A stretch of 64,000 nt of DNA from CAVQDV01 sp963711375 (GTDB taxonomy: Bacteria; Pseudomonadota; Gammaproteobacteria; Coxiellales; Coxiellaceae). Below the pieces are notes generated by a model. That model worked only from the letters and a program-made list of their open reading frames with translations, searched no databases and was not told the origin of the DNA. Position 1 is the stretch's first letter. Every line of letters starts with the position of its first letter. The stretch covers positions 43,186 through 107,185 of the forward strand of contig CAVQDV010000002.1 of NCBI GenBank assembly GCA_963711375.1, given 5' to 3'. The translations under genes and the position numbers were made by a program. This document shows, one piece after another, positions 7,632 through 19,330 of the stretch.

Positions 7632-8942
7632 TTACGAAATTGAATACTTCAATAAGAGCCTGGCTTGAGGTAAATTTTTAGATGCTGGGATTTTATTTAC
7701 CACCAGACTTCGCCACGGATGCGATGCACTGGGTTTTCTGGATTTATTCGCATTTATATTTTTGTCGAAAATCGCATTCAGCTCTTTTTCATCAACCACT
7801 TTTGGCCTTTTTTCGTTTCTACTAAATTCTTTGTATTCCAATTTTTCATTTTTATAGAGAATATCAATTTTGCTATCGAGTGCTTTGCAAACCGTAATAG
7901 TCGCTTGCTGAAGTCTTCGTCCTTTTCCTTGGTTTTGAATTTGATAAATTTTTCCATTGAAAGAAATTTCTAAATTCTTCGTGACTTTCCTTTCTTCTTG
8001 CTCGCTCAGAATATAATTTAATTCTTCTGGAGTTCGGGTATTTGGACTAAATAAGCTTTGCTTTTCTCTCGCTGCTTGTGCAAAGCGTTGATTGTGCTTT
8101 TTCCTGTATTTTTCTTCTAGAAATTTATTTGCAGCATCAATGTCACTGATATTTTCTAAACGTAATTCCTTCGTCAGTCGATCCTGTAGGGTTTTATTGG
8201 CACGTTCTACTCGACCTTTTGCTTGTGGCGAGCGCGCGTTAATAAGATCTATCCTCAATTCTTCACAGGCGCGTCCAAACTGCGTTTGCGCTTCTGGATC
8301 ATCGCATTGATTCACTCGAAATATTCCGTGGCGATCACTATAAAAACCCAACGGGATTCCGTACTTTTCAATGGTATGCAAAAGACCCCGAAAATACGCG
8401 AAAGTCGTCTCCGTTTTTTCAAAGTGCAAATACAAAATTTCACTCGTGGCATCATCGATAAAAACAATTAAGCAGCATTTTGGTCCTCGACTTTCGAACC
8501 AATCGTGCGGCGAGCCATCAATTTGAATTAATTCGCCAAAGCAAGCTCGTCGTTCTCTTTGTTGATGGATAGTTTTTATTTTTTGTCGGGCAGGCTTCCA
8601 ATAACCTTCTTCAATTAGCAAAAGACGCAGAGTTTCTTTGCCAATTTTAATTTGATTTTTTTCCAATAATATCTCAGCCATGAAGGTTGGGCCAAACCCC
8701 AAATAAGCACTGGATGCTAGCCCAATTATTTGCGATCGCGTGGACTCCGGTATTCTGCGATTACTCATCTTGCCTCGACCTTTATGGAGTAAACCTTTGC
8801 TTTCTTCCTGCCTATAGGCTTTGCATAGCCGCCTTATTTGGCGCGTACTCAAAGCCAATTTCTTCGCCGCTTGCGTTTGTTTTAGCGACCCTTCGCAGGT
8901 ACCTTGAATCACCCTATCTCGTTCAATATCTTTTTGACTCAT
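7632..8942 (-). CDS. IS1202-like DDE transposase
   Basis: About 436 residues from ATG 8942, chosen because AGGGGGA lies just upstream; earlier in-frame ATGs extend into the inverted repeat. The N-terminus holds a helix-turn-helix (LALSTRQIRRLCKAYRQE). An rve-type DDE core follows: first Asp in ELIQIDGSPHDWF, second in VFIDDATSEI, Glu in PQAKGRVERANKT. The C-terminus is a beta-rich Mu-C-like region. It cuts and joins the element's ends. No frameshift or stop is seen, so it should be active. Confidence 0.85.
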   Translation of the reverse strand: MSQKDIERDRVIQGTCEGSLKQTQAAKKLALSTRQIRRLCKAYRQEESKGLLHKGRGKMSNRRIPESTRSQIIGLASSAYLGFGPTFMAEILLEKNQIKIGKETLRLLLIEEGYWKPARQKIKTIHQQRERRACFGELIQIDGSPHDWFESRGPKCCLIVFIDDATSEILYLHFEKTETTFAYFRGLLHTIEKYGIPLGFYSDRHGIFRVNQCDDPEAQTQFGRACEELRIDLINARSPQAKGRVERANKTLQDRLTKELRLENISDIDAANKFLEEKYRKKHNQRFAQAAREKQSLFSPNTRTPEELNYILSEQEERKVTKNLEISFNGKIYQIQNQGKGRRLQQATITVCKALDSKIDILYKNEKLEYKEFSRNEKRPKVVDEKELNAIFDKNINANKSRKPSASHPWRSLVVNKIPASKNLPQARLLLKYSIS

Positions 8943-9082
8943 TAGCAATCGTCCCCCTGAGTTCATGTTCGGCCTCCTACCGTTTGCTACCTGAGAACTA
9001 CGATAACATCGCTTCCACAAGTGGCTTTTTAAGGGGACATTTCTAAATGGCTGGAAGAGGACATTTCTACTTGGCCGCTACA

Positions 9083-9098
9083 CGCAAAATTGTCATAC
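9083..9098. repeat. Right copy of the 16-bp target duplication of the IS1202-like element
   Basis: Identical to 7305-7320. It runs into a perfect hairpin palindrome, ATTGTCA-TACT-TGACAAT (9089-9106), so the element entered at a palindrome next to the thi promoter. Confidence 0.75.
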
Positions 9099-9127
9099 TT
9101 GACAATGACAATTATACAAACTAAATT
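9099..9127 (+). promoter_or_regulatory. Predicted promoter of the thi operon
   Basis: A perfect -35 TTGACA (9099-9104), 17-base spacer and TAAATT (9122-9127) sit directly upstream of the TPP riboswitch. The -35 is part of the palindrome hit by the IS1202-like element, but the insertion left it intact because of the target duplication. Confidence 0.55.
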
Positions 9128-9137
9128 AGCTTAAATT

Positions 9138-11991
<2,854 letters not shown>

Positions 11992-11995
<4 letters not shown>

Positions 11996-12195
11996 TTTCA
12001 ATAGAATTGAGCAATAAAATACTTGAAATCTCAAATCATTCCTCGCTATTGGAGCTTCTCGAGCAACAGGGATTGAGTCACAACGCTTATGCCGTGGCAC
12101 TCAATGGGCGATTTATTCCGCTAGGGGATCATGGGAATACGATTTTGCAGCAGCATGATGTTATTGAGATTGTTGTTCCGATGCAGGGGGGATAA
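11992..12195 (+). CDS. thiS: Sulfur carrier protein ThiS
   Basis: 67 residues, ubiquitin-like, ending in QGG. The Gly-Gly end is adenylated and thiocarboxylated (by ThiF-type and sulfurtransferase enzymes not found in this window) and donates sulfur for the thiazole. The conserved YAVALNGRFIPL strand and HDVIEIVVPMQGG tail are clear. The start GTG 11992 overlaps the end of thiO; thiG follows after 3 bases. Confidence 0.92.
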
Positions 12196-12198
12196 ACG

Positions 12199-12987
12199 AT
12201 GTGGACACTAGCAGACAAAAATATTAACAGTCGTTTCTTATTGGGGACTGCACAATATCCCTCCTTAGACATCCTGCGAAATTCTATTATTCACGCAGAA
12301 ACGGATGTTATTACGCTTTCCCTGAAACGACAATCTCACCATGAAAAACGTGAAAATGTTTTTTGGAATGCTATAAAAAAATTAAACTGTCATCTGCTTC
12401 CGAACACGGCTGGTTGCCGCACAGCAGAGGAGGCCATCACCACCGCAGAAATGGCGCGTGAAATATTTCAAACCACTTGGATTAAATTAGAAGTCATTGG
12501 CGATGAATATAACCTTCAACCGGATCCTATTGAATTAATAAAAGCCTCGAAAATTCTGTGTGAAAAAGGCTTTACTGTCTTTCCTTATTGCACCGACGAT
12601 TTAGTCCTCTGCCAACGTTTACGGAATGTGGGCTGTAAAATATTAATGCCTTGGGCCTCACCGATTGGATCCGGTATGGGCCCTATTAATTTGCATGCAT
12701 TAGAAACACTGCGCCATCGTTTACCAGAAATCGTACTGATAATTGATGCCGGAATTGGAAAACCCTCTCATGCCACTCAAGTGATGGAATTGGGTTATGA
12801 CGCTGTTTTACTGAACAGCGCTGTTTCGCTGGCCCGTGATCCGGTTCAGATGGCCGGAGCCTTTCGTGATGGTATTCGTGCTGGCCGTGCCGCTTTTGAA
12901 GCCGGTATTATCCCGGAAAGAAATATGGCTCATCCTAGCACCACCTTATTAGACACTCCTTTTTGGCATCAAGAGAAAATAGTATGA
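12199..12987 (+). CDS. thiG: Thiazole synthase ThiG
   Basis: 262 residues, TIM barrel, family length. Conserved segments: NSRFLLGTAQYPS, LPNTAGCRTAEEA, TWIKLEVIGD (holding the Schiff-base Lys that binds deoxyxylulose phosphate), LMPWASPIGSGMGP, VLIIDAGIGKPSHA and GYDAVLLNSAVSLARDP. It joins DXP, dehydroglycine and ThiS-thiocarboxylate into the thiazole phosphate. The stop overlaps the start of thiDE. Confidence 0.95.
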   Translation: MWTLADKNINSRFLLGTAQYPSLDILRNSIIHAETDVITLSLKRQSHHEKRENVFWNAIKKLNCHLLPNTAGCRTAEEAITTAEMAREIFQTTWIKLEVIGDEYNLQPDPIELIKASKILCEKGFTVFPYCTDDLVLCQRLRNVGCKILMPWASPIGSGMGPINLHALETLRHRLPEIVLIIDAGIGKPSHATQVMELGYDAVLLNSAVSLARDPVQMAGAFRDGIRAGRAAFEAGIIPERNMAHPSTTLLDTPFWHQEKIV

Positions 12988-14483
12988 CAGCAAAAATCGC
13001 ATGGACCATCGCAGGGTCAGATTCAGGAGGCTCAGCTGGCATCCAAAATGATGGGCTCACGTTTCATCATCTCGGCGTTCAGACCTGTTCGGTAATCAGT
13101 GCCATTACATCACAAAACATCGATGAAATTCGGAGTATTTTTTATTTGAATGCCGAAAGCATTGCCTCACAAATTCATGCACTCGCACAACAAATGCCAC
13201 CAAATGCAATTAAAATTGGGATGCTGGGAAATGCTCCGGCTATCAATATTCTCAATAATTTTTTGGAATCGTATACGGGTTACATCGTGTTAGATCCTTT
13301 GCTAGCGTCTTCCTCCGGGTGTAACTTATTTGAAGGGGATCTCGAGGATTATTTATCTGAGCTCAGGAAATTATTTAAATTCGTGGATGTGTTGACTCCC
13401 AATCTTAGCGAAGCTGAGAAAATATCTGGGCATTTTATTCAGTCGCATGACGATATGAAAAAAGCGGCAGAAATTATTTTATCGCTGGGTGCTAAAAGTA
13501 TTTTGATAAAAGGAGGGCATTTTCAAGGCGATAAATTCAGCCAAGATTATTGGACAAATGGTTCAGATCACTTTTGGCTTTCGAAAGAACGTCTGAAAAA
13601 AAAGAATTGTCGAGGAACGGGCTGCGCACTTTCTTCTGCCATTGCGGCGAGCTTAGCGTTGGAATATGGTATCAAGGATTCCATAGTAATCGCGAAAATG
13701 TATGTTAACCGAGGAATTCGTTTGTCGCATTCTGGAAGTACATTCTCCGCACAGTTTTTTCATGGTGGATGGCCAGAGGAACAACTAGATCTTCCCTACT
13801 TATCCCCGCATCCAATTAAAAATTCACCTCATCAATTTAATTCACTGACTCATAAATCCATCGGGCTTTATCCCATTGTGGACAGCCTTGAATGGCTAAA
13901 GAAATTATTAGCGCTTGGTGTAAAAACGTTGCAATTACGAGTAAAAAATAAATTAAGCAACGCGTTGGAACAGGACATTATTGAAAGTATTCGACTCGCG
14001 AAAGAATATCAGGCCATATTATTTATTAATGATTATTGGGAATTAGCCCTCAAACATGGTGCCTATGGCGTTCATTTAGGGCAGGGTGATTTGGTTCATG
14101 CAGATCTCAATAAAATTCGAGAAGCCGGTTTACGTTTAGGACTGAGTACGCACTGCTATTATGAAGTGGCCCGAGCCCATGCCTTAAATCCCTCCTATAT
14201 AGCCTGCGGCCCTATTTTTTTCACCACAAGCAAAAAAATGCCATTTTTGCCACAAGGTGTTGAAAAACTCAGACGATGGCGACGAACATTAAATTACCCA
14301 CTCGTGGCCATTGGTGGCATTAATTCGGAAAATTTGGATGAAATTCTCGAGACAAACGTCGATGGTATCGCAATAATGTCGGCCATTACTCAACATAAAC
14401 AAGCAAATGAGATTACAAAAAAATTCTTAAAACGGGTAAATGAGTCAATCTGTAAACAAAACGATGAGCGCTTCATTGAATAA
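12984..14483 (+). CDS. thiDE: Bifunctional HMP(-P) kinase and thiamine-phosphate synthase (ThiD-ThiE fusion)
   Basis: About 499 residues from ATG 12984 (overlapping the thiG stop). Residues 1-255 are a PfkB-like HMP kinase: AWTIAGSDSGGSAGIQND, ILIKGGH and NCRGTGCALSSAIA (anion hole and catalytic Asp region; the usual D of the DTHGTGC-type motif is replaced here by the sequence KNCRGTGC). Residues about 285-495 are ThiE: GLYPIVDSLEW, TLQLRVKNK, LFINDYWELALKHGAYGVHLGQGDL, GLSTHCY, YIACGPIFFTTSKK and PLVAIGGI. It phosphorylates HMP-P and couples it to thiazole-P. Last gene of the operon. The missing Asp/His of the DxxGTGC motif may lower the kinase half. Confidence 0.92.
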   Translation: MTAKIAWTIAGSDSGGSAGIQNDGLTFHHLGVQTCSVISAITSQNIDEIRSIFYLNAESIASQIHALAQQMPPNAIKIGMLGNAPAINILNNFLESYTGYIVLDPLLASSSGCNLFEGDLEDYLSELRKLFKFVDVLTPNLSEAEKISGHFIQSHDDMKKAAEIILSLGAKSILIKGGHFQGDKFSQDYWTNGSDHFWLSKERLKKKNCRGTGCALSSAIAASLALEYGIKDSIVIAKMYVNRGIRLSHSGSTFSAQFFHGGWPEEQLDLPYLSPHPIKNSPHQFNSLTHKSIGLYPIVDSLEWLKKLLALGVKTLQLRVKNKLSNALEQDIIESIRLAKEYQAILFINDYWELALKHGAYGVHLGQGDLVHADLNKIREAGLRLGLSTHCYYEVARAHALNPSYIACGPIFFTTSKKMPFLPQGVEKLRRWRRTLNYPLVAIGGINSENLDEILETNVDGIAIMSAITQHKQANEITKKFLKRVNESICKQNDERFIE

Positions 14484-14748
14484 CGCTTATTCTGAAAACC
14501 TATTCGCTTGGTAAAAACCATTTCTTTATTTTTCTCGATGGAAAATATTTCAAATATCATATTTTTATCGGGATTGTCTTGGAAGCAGACTTTTTTTGCA
14601 ACTGGGCATGGCGCTTTTGGAAATCATCCTGAAATTGCTACCTACGATTGGCGTAAAATTTGCTGGAAGGACTGGAATACTGCAAAAATTAATGGTAATT
14701 TGTGACTACTCTGTAAGTAATATGCACAACAATATAAGGATTCAAATC

Positions 14749-15609
14749 ATGTTAAATCCTAGAGCCATTCGTTCGATTATGTTTACCCCCGCTTTACGAC
14801 TGGATCGTTTTCACCAGATTTTTGGATCTTTTTCTGATTTATGTCTATTGGATTGTGAAGACTCTGTAAGTGTGGTTGATAAAGAAGAGGCCAGAAAAAA
14901 TCTTTATGTATATTTAGAACAATCAAAAGTAGTCAATAAACCCATGGGAGTGCGAGTTAATGGGCTGAATACGGCTGATGGTAAGGCCGATATATTGGCT
15001 CTAAAAAATTGCAGAAACCTACCAGACTATATTGTTATTCCTAAAGTTGAGACCGGACGAGATATTATTTCTGTTGTGGATGAGTTGGATTGTCGTGCAA
15101 GAGGTACTCAAATTATCGCGTTAATAGAAAATATTAAAGGGGTACAAAATGTGGAAAAAATTGCAGCCGCTTCTCCTGATTTAGCGGCACTCATGTTTGG
15201 TGCTGCTGATTACACTCGAAGTATTGAAGGAGAGATTTGCTGGGACACGCTTCTGTTTCCTAGAACGATGATTATTCATGCCGCTTGCAACAATAATATT
15301 GGTGCGATCGACACGCCGTATTTTGATATGCAAGACCTCGACGGTCTCAGAAATGATTGTAAGCGTGTCAAGAACTTGGGATTTACAGGACGTTGTGTAA
15401 TACATCCCTCTCAAGTTTCCGTTATTAATGAAATGTTTTCATATTCATCCTTGGATCTTGAACAAGCAAAACGTATCGTAACGGCTGCGCGCTTAAATAA
15501 AGGCAATATTTGTCGCGTTGATGGAAAAATGGTAGGCACTGCTATTATTCAAAAAGCGTTTGATGTTTTGAAAAGTCATGAATTGGCTGAGCTCAATCAC
15601 AATAATTAA
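14749..15609 (+). CDS. CitE/HpcH-HpaI-type aldolase or lyase, first copy in the cluster
   Basis: About 286 residues from ATG 14749, with TAAGGA 8 bases upstream. The family hallmarks are there: RSIMFTPALRLDRF at the N-terminus, LCLLDCEDSV (metal and substrate strand), RVNGLNTADG, IALIENIKGV (metal-binding Glu) and MFGAADYTRSIEG (metal-binding Asp). Such enzymes cleave or form C-C bonds in citryl-CoA, malyl-CoA, citramalyl-CoA or related beta-hydroxy acids with Mg. No CitD or CitF partner is near, so it is not citrate lyase. First gene of a nine-gene plus-strand operon after the thi operon; next gene 10 bases on. Confidence 0.82.
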   Translation: MLNPRAIRSIMFTPALRLDRFHQIFGSFSDLCLLDCEDSVSVVDKEEARKNLYVYLEQSKVVNKPMGVRVNGLNTADGKADILALKNCRNLPDYIVIPKVETGRDIISVVDELDCRARGTQIIALIENIKGVQNVEKIAAASPDLAALMFGAADYTRSIEGEICWDTLLFPRTMIIHAACNNNIGAIDTPYFDMQDLDGLRNDCKRVKNLGFTGRCVIHPSQVSVINEMFSYSSLDLEQAKRIVTAARLNKGNICRVDGKMVGTAIIQKAFDVLKSHELAELNHNN

Positions 15610-15619
15610 GGACGATGAT

Positions 15620-16627
15620 ATGGGACAAATCACACAATCAATCATATACCAATCGCCTGGAGAAAACGGACAATTGCGTTCAATTCAGCATGAACTAGGC
15701 GATCTTCAAGATTCAGAGTTAATGATAAAAGTTTCTGCTGCTGGACTTAATAGAGCAGATCTTTTACAGAGACAGGGAATTTATAAAGTCCCTGCTGGAG
15801 AAACCGAAGTACCTGGAGTTGAGATTGTTGGTGTAGTGGTGGCAAGAGGCCTAGCCGCTAAAAATATAAATCTGGGTAGTCGAGTCTGCGGTGTAGTCAG
15901 TGGCGGCGGATTTTCAGAATATTGCGCATTAGATAGTAGAATGGCGATCAATGTTCCTAAAATATGGTCTGATATTGAGGGTGCCGCTTTTCCAGAAGCC
16001 GCATTAACTGCGAATCAGGCATTAATTCATTTAGGAGAAGTAAAGTCTGGAGACCAAGTGGTGATTCATGCTGCTTCAAGTGGCGTGGGAACGATGCTGG
16101 TAACGATGGGAAAAGCGCTCGGTGCGAAGATTATTTGTACAACAACGTCTCAAAACAAAGTACAGCCACTCTATGACATAGGCGCAGATATTGTGATAGC
16201 TGGGAAAGGAGTGGATTTTGCCGAATCTGTTTTAGAAATAACAGAAGGGAGAGGTGCTGATGTTGTGATAGATTTTTTAGCAGGCCATTATTTTAATAAC
16301 AATGTACTGGCGCTTAAGGCCGGTGGTAGATTGGTTATGGCGGGTATTCTTGATGATCATCAAAGTCACGTAAATTGGATTCCTCTAATTAATAAACGAA
16401 TCAGTGTTCATCCCCTTTCTCTCAGGATGAAACCCTTATCTGAAAAACGATTGGTGACCTCTAATTTTTTAAATCGATGGTGGGATGGCTGTGCTTATGG
16501 AAGACTTCGTCCGATTATTCACGCTCAGTTTTCTGTATCTGATTTAGATGTTGCTCTGAAACAAATGTTAAAAAATCAACACGTAGGTAAAATAGTGATT
16601 ACTATGCAAAAAGAATGTAATTTCTAA
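15620..16627 (+). CDS. Zinc-less MDR-family NAD(P)H quinone oxidoreductase-like reductase
   Basis: About 335 residues. The N-terminal GroES-like fold contains AAGLNRADLLQRQGIY, the family signature of quinone oxidoreductase/p53-inducible PIG3-type enzymes. The Rossmann motif is HAASSGVGTMLVTMGKALGA, then ADVVIDFLAGHYF and GGRLVMAGILDD. The zinc-binding Cys of alcohol dehydrogenases are absent. Relatives reduce quinones or enoyl-CoA-like double bonds with NADPH. In this operon an enoyl or keto reduction of a pathway intermediate is a reasonable guess. ATG 15620 is preceded by AAGGACGA. Confidence 0.82.
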   Translation: MGQITQSIIYQSPGENGQLRSIQHELGDLQDSELMIKVSAAGLNRADLLQRQGIYKVPAGETEVPGVEIVGVVVARGLAAKNINLGSRVCGVVSGGGFSEYCALDSRMAINVPKIWSDIEGAAFPEAALTANQALIHLGEVKSGDQVVIHAASSGVGTMLVTMGKALGAKIICTTTSQNKVQPLYDIGADIVIAGKGVDFAESVLEITEGRGADVVIDFLAGHYFNNNVLALKAGGRLVMAGILDDHQSHVNWIPLINKRISVHPLSLRMKPLSEKRLVTSNFLNRWWDGCAYGRLRPIIHAQFSVSDLDVALKQMLKNQHVGKIVITMQKECNF

Positions 16628-16658
16628 ATATGAATTTTTAAAAGATAGGCCGTGTTTC

Positions 16659-17672
16659 ATGCATCAATACAAACAATTTTTACTGGATAAATTACTTCTA
16701 AAAAGTAATAGCGCGATCAATATTATTCCCGTTTGTGACCATTATGCTGGCACTGAGCGCTCAATACAAAAATCATTATTATTTCAGAATAAATTCGGGT
16801 CAGCTCTAGATCTTACTCTCGATTTTGAAGATGGGAGTGCTATGGGTGATGAAGAATATCAGCGTACGTTGATAAATGACACTTTAAACAACCAACATAA
16901 TATTCATGGGCGAGTTGGCGTCCGTATTCATAGTGTAGAAACACTTCATTGGCAGCTAGATGTGGACGCCGTAATAACTAAAAAAGGAAATTTACCAGCC
17001 TTTATTAATATACCCAAGGTACAAAGAATTGAAGAAATTAAAAAGGTCGATTTTTATATTAAGCAAAGATTATCAACTCATGGTCGAAAGTCAAATATCC
17101 CGATTCATATCATGTTGGAGGATGCACCGGCTATCTCTCGAGCTCATGATTTAGTAAATTGTGGCATGGTGGAATGCTGCAGTTTTGGTTTGTTAGATTT
17201 TGTGAGTTCCTTCGGAGGAGCAATTCCTGCCAGTGCCATGCACAGCCCAGCTCAATTTGAACATCCACTGGTAAGGGAAGCCAAAATTAAACTTGCTTTT
17301 GCTTGTCATGCAGCTGGTGTGATACCCTCTCATTCGATAACAGTCGATATCGGGGATCCAGAGCAGGCCTATCAGGATGCGCGCCGAGCTCGAGAAGAAT
17401 TCGGGTATTTGAGAATGTGGAGTATTCACCCCTCTCAAATTGAGCCAATTATTAGTGCTTTTCAATATAGCCAAGAGGAACTTGAAGAAGCGATAGTAAT
17501 TTTGGAGCAGGCTTTAAAAATAAATCTAGCGCCGATTCTGTTTAAAGGAAAAATGCATGATAGAGCATCATATCGTTTCTTTTGGATAAAAATTCGAAGA
17601 GCTTTATTAAATGAAGATGCATTTTCAAAGGAACTAGAACGGTTATTAGAAAAATTATTAATATTAAATTAA
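16659..17672 (+). CDS. CitE/malyl-CoA-lyase-like protein, second copy in the cluster
   Basis: 337 residues, longer than the first copy and clearly different in sequence. Shared fold landmarks: LDLTLDFEDGSAMGDEE, HGRVGVRIHSVETLHW, PAFINIPKVQ, IHIMLEDAPAI (Glu) and CSFGLLDFVSSFGG (Asp), then MWSIHPSQIEPI near the end, a motif seen in malyl-CoA and beta-methylmalyl-CoA lyase relatives. It should act on a CoA-bound hydroxy acid or catalyse the reverse aldol. Two different CitE-like proteins in one operon suggests either two C-C steps or a heteromeric enzyme. 31 bases after the reductase gene. Confidence 0.78.
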   Translation: MHQYKQFLLDKLLLKSNSAINIIPVCDHYAGTERSIQKSLLFQNKFGSALDLTLDFEDGSAMGDEEYQRTLINDTLNNQHNIHGRVGVRIHSVETLHWQLDVDAVITKKGNLPAFINIPKVQRIEEIKKVDFYIKQRLSTHGRKSNIPIHIMLEDAPAISRAHDLVNCGMVECCSFGLLDFVSSFGGAIPASAMHSPAQFEHPLVREAKIKLAFACHAAGVIPSHSITVDIGDPEQAYQDARRAREEFGYLRMWSIHPSQIEPIISAFQYSQEELEEAIVILEQALKINLAPILFKGKMHDRASYRFFWIKIRRALLNEDAFSKELERLLEKLLILN

Positions 17673-17694
17673 TTATTGAAACACCGAATATGAA

Positions 17695-19314
17695 ATGAGT
17701 CAGATTATGAAAATGGAAAATATGACCTATATAACTACCCCAATTTATTATGTAAATGATGATCCCCATATTGGACATATATATACTACAATCAGTGCAG
17801 ATGTGTTAGCTCGGTTTTTTCGATTAATTGGCCAGACTACTTATCTATTAACGGGTACAGATGAACATGCTCTAAAAGTGGTTGAGGCCGCTAAAGCAAA
17901 TGGTATGACGCCAACGGATTGGGCCCAAAGTAAGGCACTTGTTTTTGCAGAGGCGTTTAATCAGTATGGTATTCAATACACCGATTTTATCAGAACGAGT
18001 GACGAAAGGCATATTCAACAAGTTCAAAAAAGAGTGAAAGATTTTTTGGATTCCGGAGATATTTATTTTGGTAATTATGAGGGTTGGTATGATAAAGGCC
18101 AAGAAGAATATATCTCTGACCAGCGGGCAGAAGCTAATCATTATTTGTCGCCGATCAATAAAAAACCTTTGGTCCGACGCCAAGAATCATGCTTATATTT
18201 TAGGTTGTCAAAATATTCTGAGGATGTGAAAAATCTTATTTTAAATGACACTTTGAAAATTAGACCAGTGTCACGCCGCCAGGAAATCTTAGCCAGGATT
18301 CGGGATGGTATTAATGACATTCCGTGTTCTAGACCTCGTGTTGAAAATTGGGGCGTTGCTGTTCCAGGCTACGAAGATCAAACGGTTTATGTTTGGATTG
18401 ATGCCCTCCTTAATTATCTCACGGCAGTAGATTCAGATCTTAACAGAGAGTTTTGGCCACCAAAAATTCAAATTATAGGAAAAGACATTCTTTGGTTTCA
18501 TGCACTTATTTGGCCAGCTATGTTGTTGGCTTTGCAAAAAATTCCCCATAAAAAAAATGAATGGATTGAGTTGCCTGAAATTATCAGAGCTCATGGATTT
18601 TGGATATGTGATGGGGAAAAAATGTCTAAAAGTCTTGGTAATTTTATTTCTCTATCCGTTTTAAACACTTATTCTGAAATCTATGGCCGAGATTCAATAA
18701 GATTTTTTCTGATGTTTGCAGGTCCAAATGAGGGCAGTGATGCTGATTTTAGCGAAGAACGATTACATGAAACATATACTTCTTTACTGGCAAATACCCT
18801 TGGAAATTCTTGTTCACGCGTACTTGCCATGATTTCAAAATATTGCGAAGCCAAAATCCCGAATGCTTTGGTGAAAAGTGATTTTCCTGTTGAGCAGGTC
18901 ATGGAAGCGGTAAAAAGCGCTTGTACTTCCGCAACAGAAGGTGAGTTTCCGACATTAATAACGGAGGCTTTAAAAATTGTTAGATTAACGGATGCATTTA
19001 TTCAAAACCGTCAACCCTTTCAGTTGATCAAAGATCCTTCTAAAGTTCTTGAAGTTCAAGCTATTTTGCATGATTGTCTCGAAGCTCTTCGCTTAGCTTC
19101 AGTGCTTTTGTGGCCAATAATGCCTGAGCGTATGCAGAATTTTTGGAATGCTATTTCGTTTGATAAAAAAATGGAAAGTTTAATGAATGGTGGCTTAGTG
19201 GAGTCTAAGGATATTTTGCAATGGGGACAGTTAGCGGTTGGGACTTCAGTAGCTAAATTAAATGCCCTATTTCCTCGTATCGAATTGCCCAACGTGCTTA
19301 ATGTTCAACGATAA
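17695..19314 (+). CDS. metG: Methionyl-tRNA synthetase paralogue inside a biosynthetic operon
   Basis: 539 residues. Class I signatures: HIGH at residues 25-28 (NDDPHIGHIYT), KMSKS near residue 309 (EKMSKSLGNF), plus LTGTDEHALKV, YVWIDALLNYLT and KDILWFHALIWPA, all specific for MetRS. A helical anticodon-binding domain follows to the end. The C-terminal tRNA-binding (EMAP/Trbp111-like) domain of many MetRS is missing. The connective insert reads GWYDKGQEEYISDQ and NHYLSPINKKP where zinc-type MetRS have the YC..C and C-P-x-H-G cysteines, so it is a zinc-free form. Start uncertain: ATG 17695, 17713 or 17722. Located mid-operon, so probably a self-resistance copy or a tRNA-charging partner for the pathway; it could instead be the only MetRS. 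Confidence 0.88.
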   Translation: MSQIMKMENMTYITTPIYYVNDDPHIGHIYTTISADVLARFFRLIGQTTYLLTGTDEHALKVVEAAKANGMTPTDWAQSKALVFAEAFNQYGIQYTDFIRTSDERHIQQVQKRVKDFLDSGDIYFGNYEGWYDKGQEEYISDQRAEANHYLSPINKKPLVRRQESCLYFRLSKYSEDVKNLILNDTLKIRPVSRRQEILARIRDGINDIPCSRPRVENWGVAVPGYEDQTVYVWIDALLNYLTAVDSDLNREFWPPKIQIIGKDILWFHALIWPAMLLALQKIPHKKNEWIELPEIIRAHGFWICDGEKMSKSLGNFISLSVLNTYSEIYGRDSIRFFLMFAGPNEGSDADFSEERLHETYTSLLANTLGNSCSRVLAMISKYCEAKIPNALVKSDFPVEQVMEAVKSACTSATEGEFPTLITEALKIVRLTDAFIQNRQPFQLIKDPSKVLEVQAILHDCLEALRLASVLLWPIMPERMQNFWNAISFDKKMESLMNGGLVESKDILQWGQLAVGTSVAKLNALFPRIELPNVLNVQR

Positions 19315-19330
19315 TAAACTGGGGTACAGA

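Larger units (their letters stand above)
7321..9082 (-). mobile_element. IS1202-like insertion sequence, about 1.76 kb, apparently intact
   Basis: Both ends carry a tandem pair of one motif, about GCCA-T/C-TTAGAAATGTCCTC, in inverted orientation (7327-7372 and 9031-9077), and the outermost bases read TGT inward at both ends. A 16-base direct repeat flanks the element. One transposase gene of the IS1202 (formerly ISNCY) type fills most of it, with about 310 non-coding bases containing a long hairpin at its 3' end. As I recall, a subgroup of the family (ISTde1-type) has target duplications of about 15-18 bases, which fits. The intact gene and identical flanks suggest recent insertion. Confidence 0.8.

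Noticed and set aside
7719..8471. Several plus-strand frames across the IS1202-like transposase
   Set aside because: Antisense shadows of the transposase gene with poor composition and no ribosome binding sites.
9089..9106. Palindrome at the IS1202-like insertion as a dif/Xer site
   Set aside because: The arms do not fit the 11-6-11 dif layout; it overlaps the promoter and may be an operator or the end of a terminator.
14508..14705. Open frame between thiDE and the biosynthetic operon
   Set aside because: No ribosome binding site at its first start, unusual composition, no family match; more likely leader of the operon.
14749..15609. First CitE-like gene as part of thiamine synthesis because of adjacency
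   Set aside because: No thiamine step uses such a lyase, and it is spaced 265 bases from thiDE but only 10 bases from the next cluster gene.
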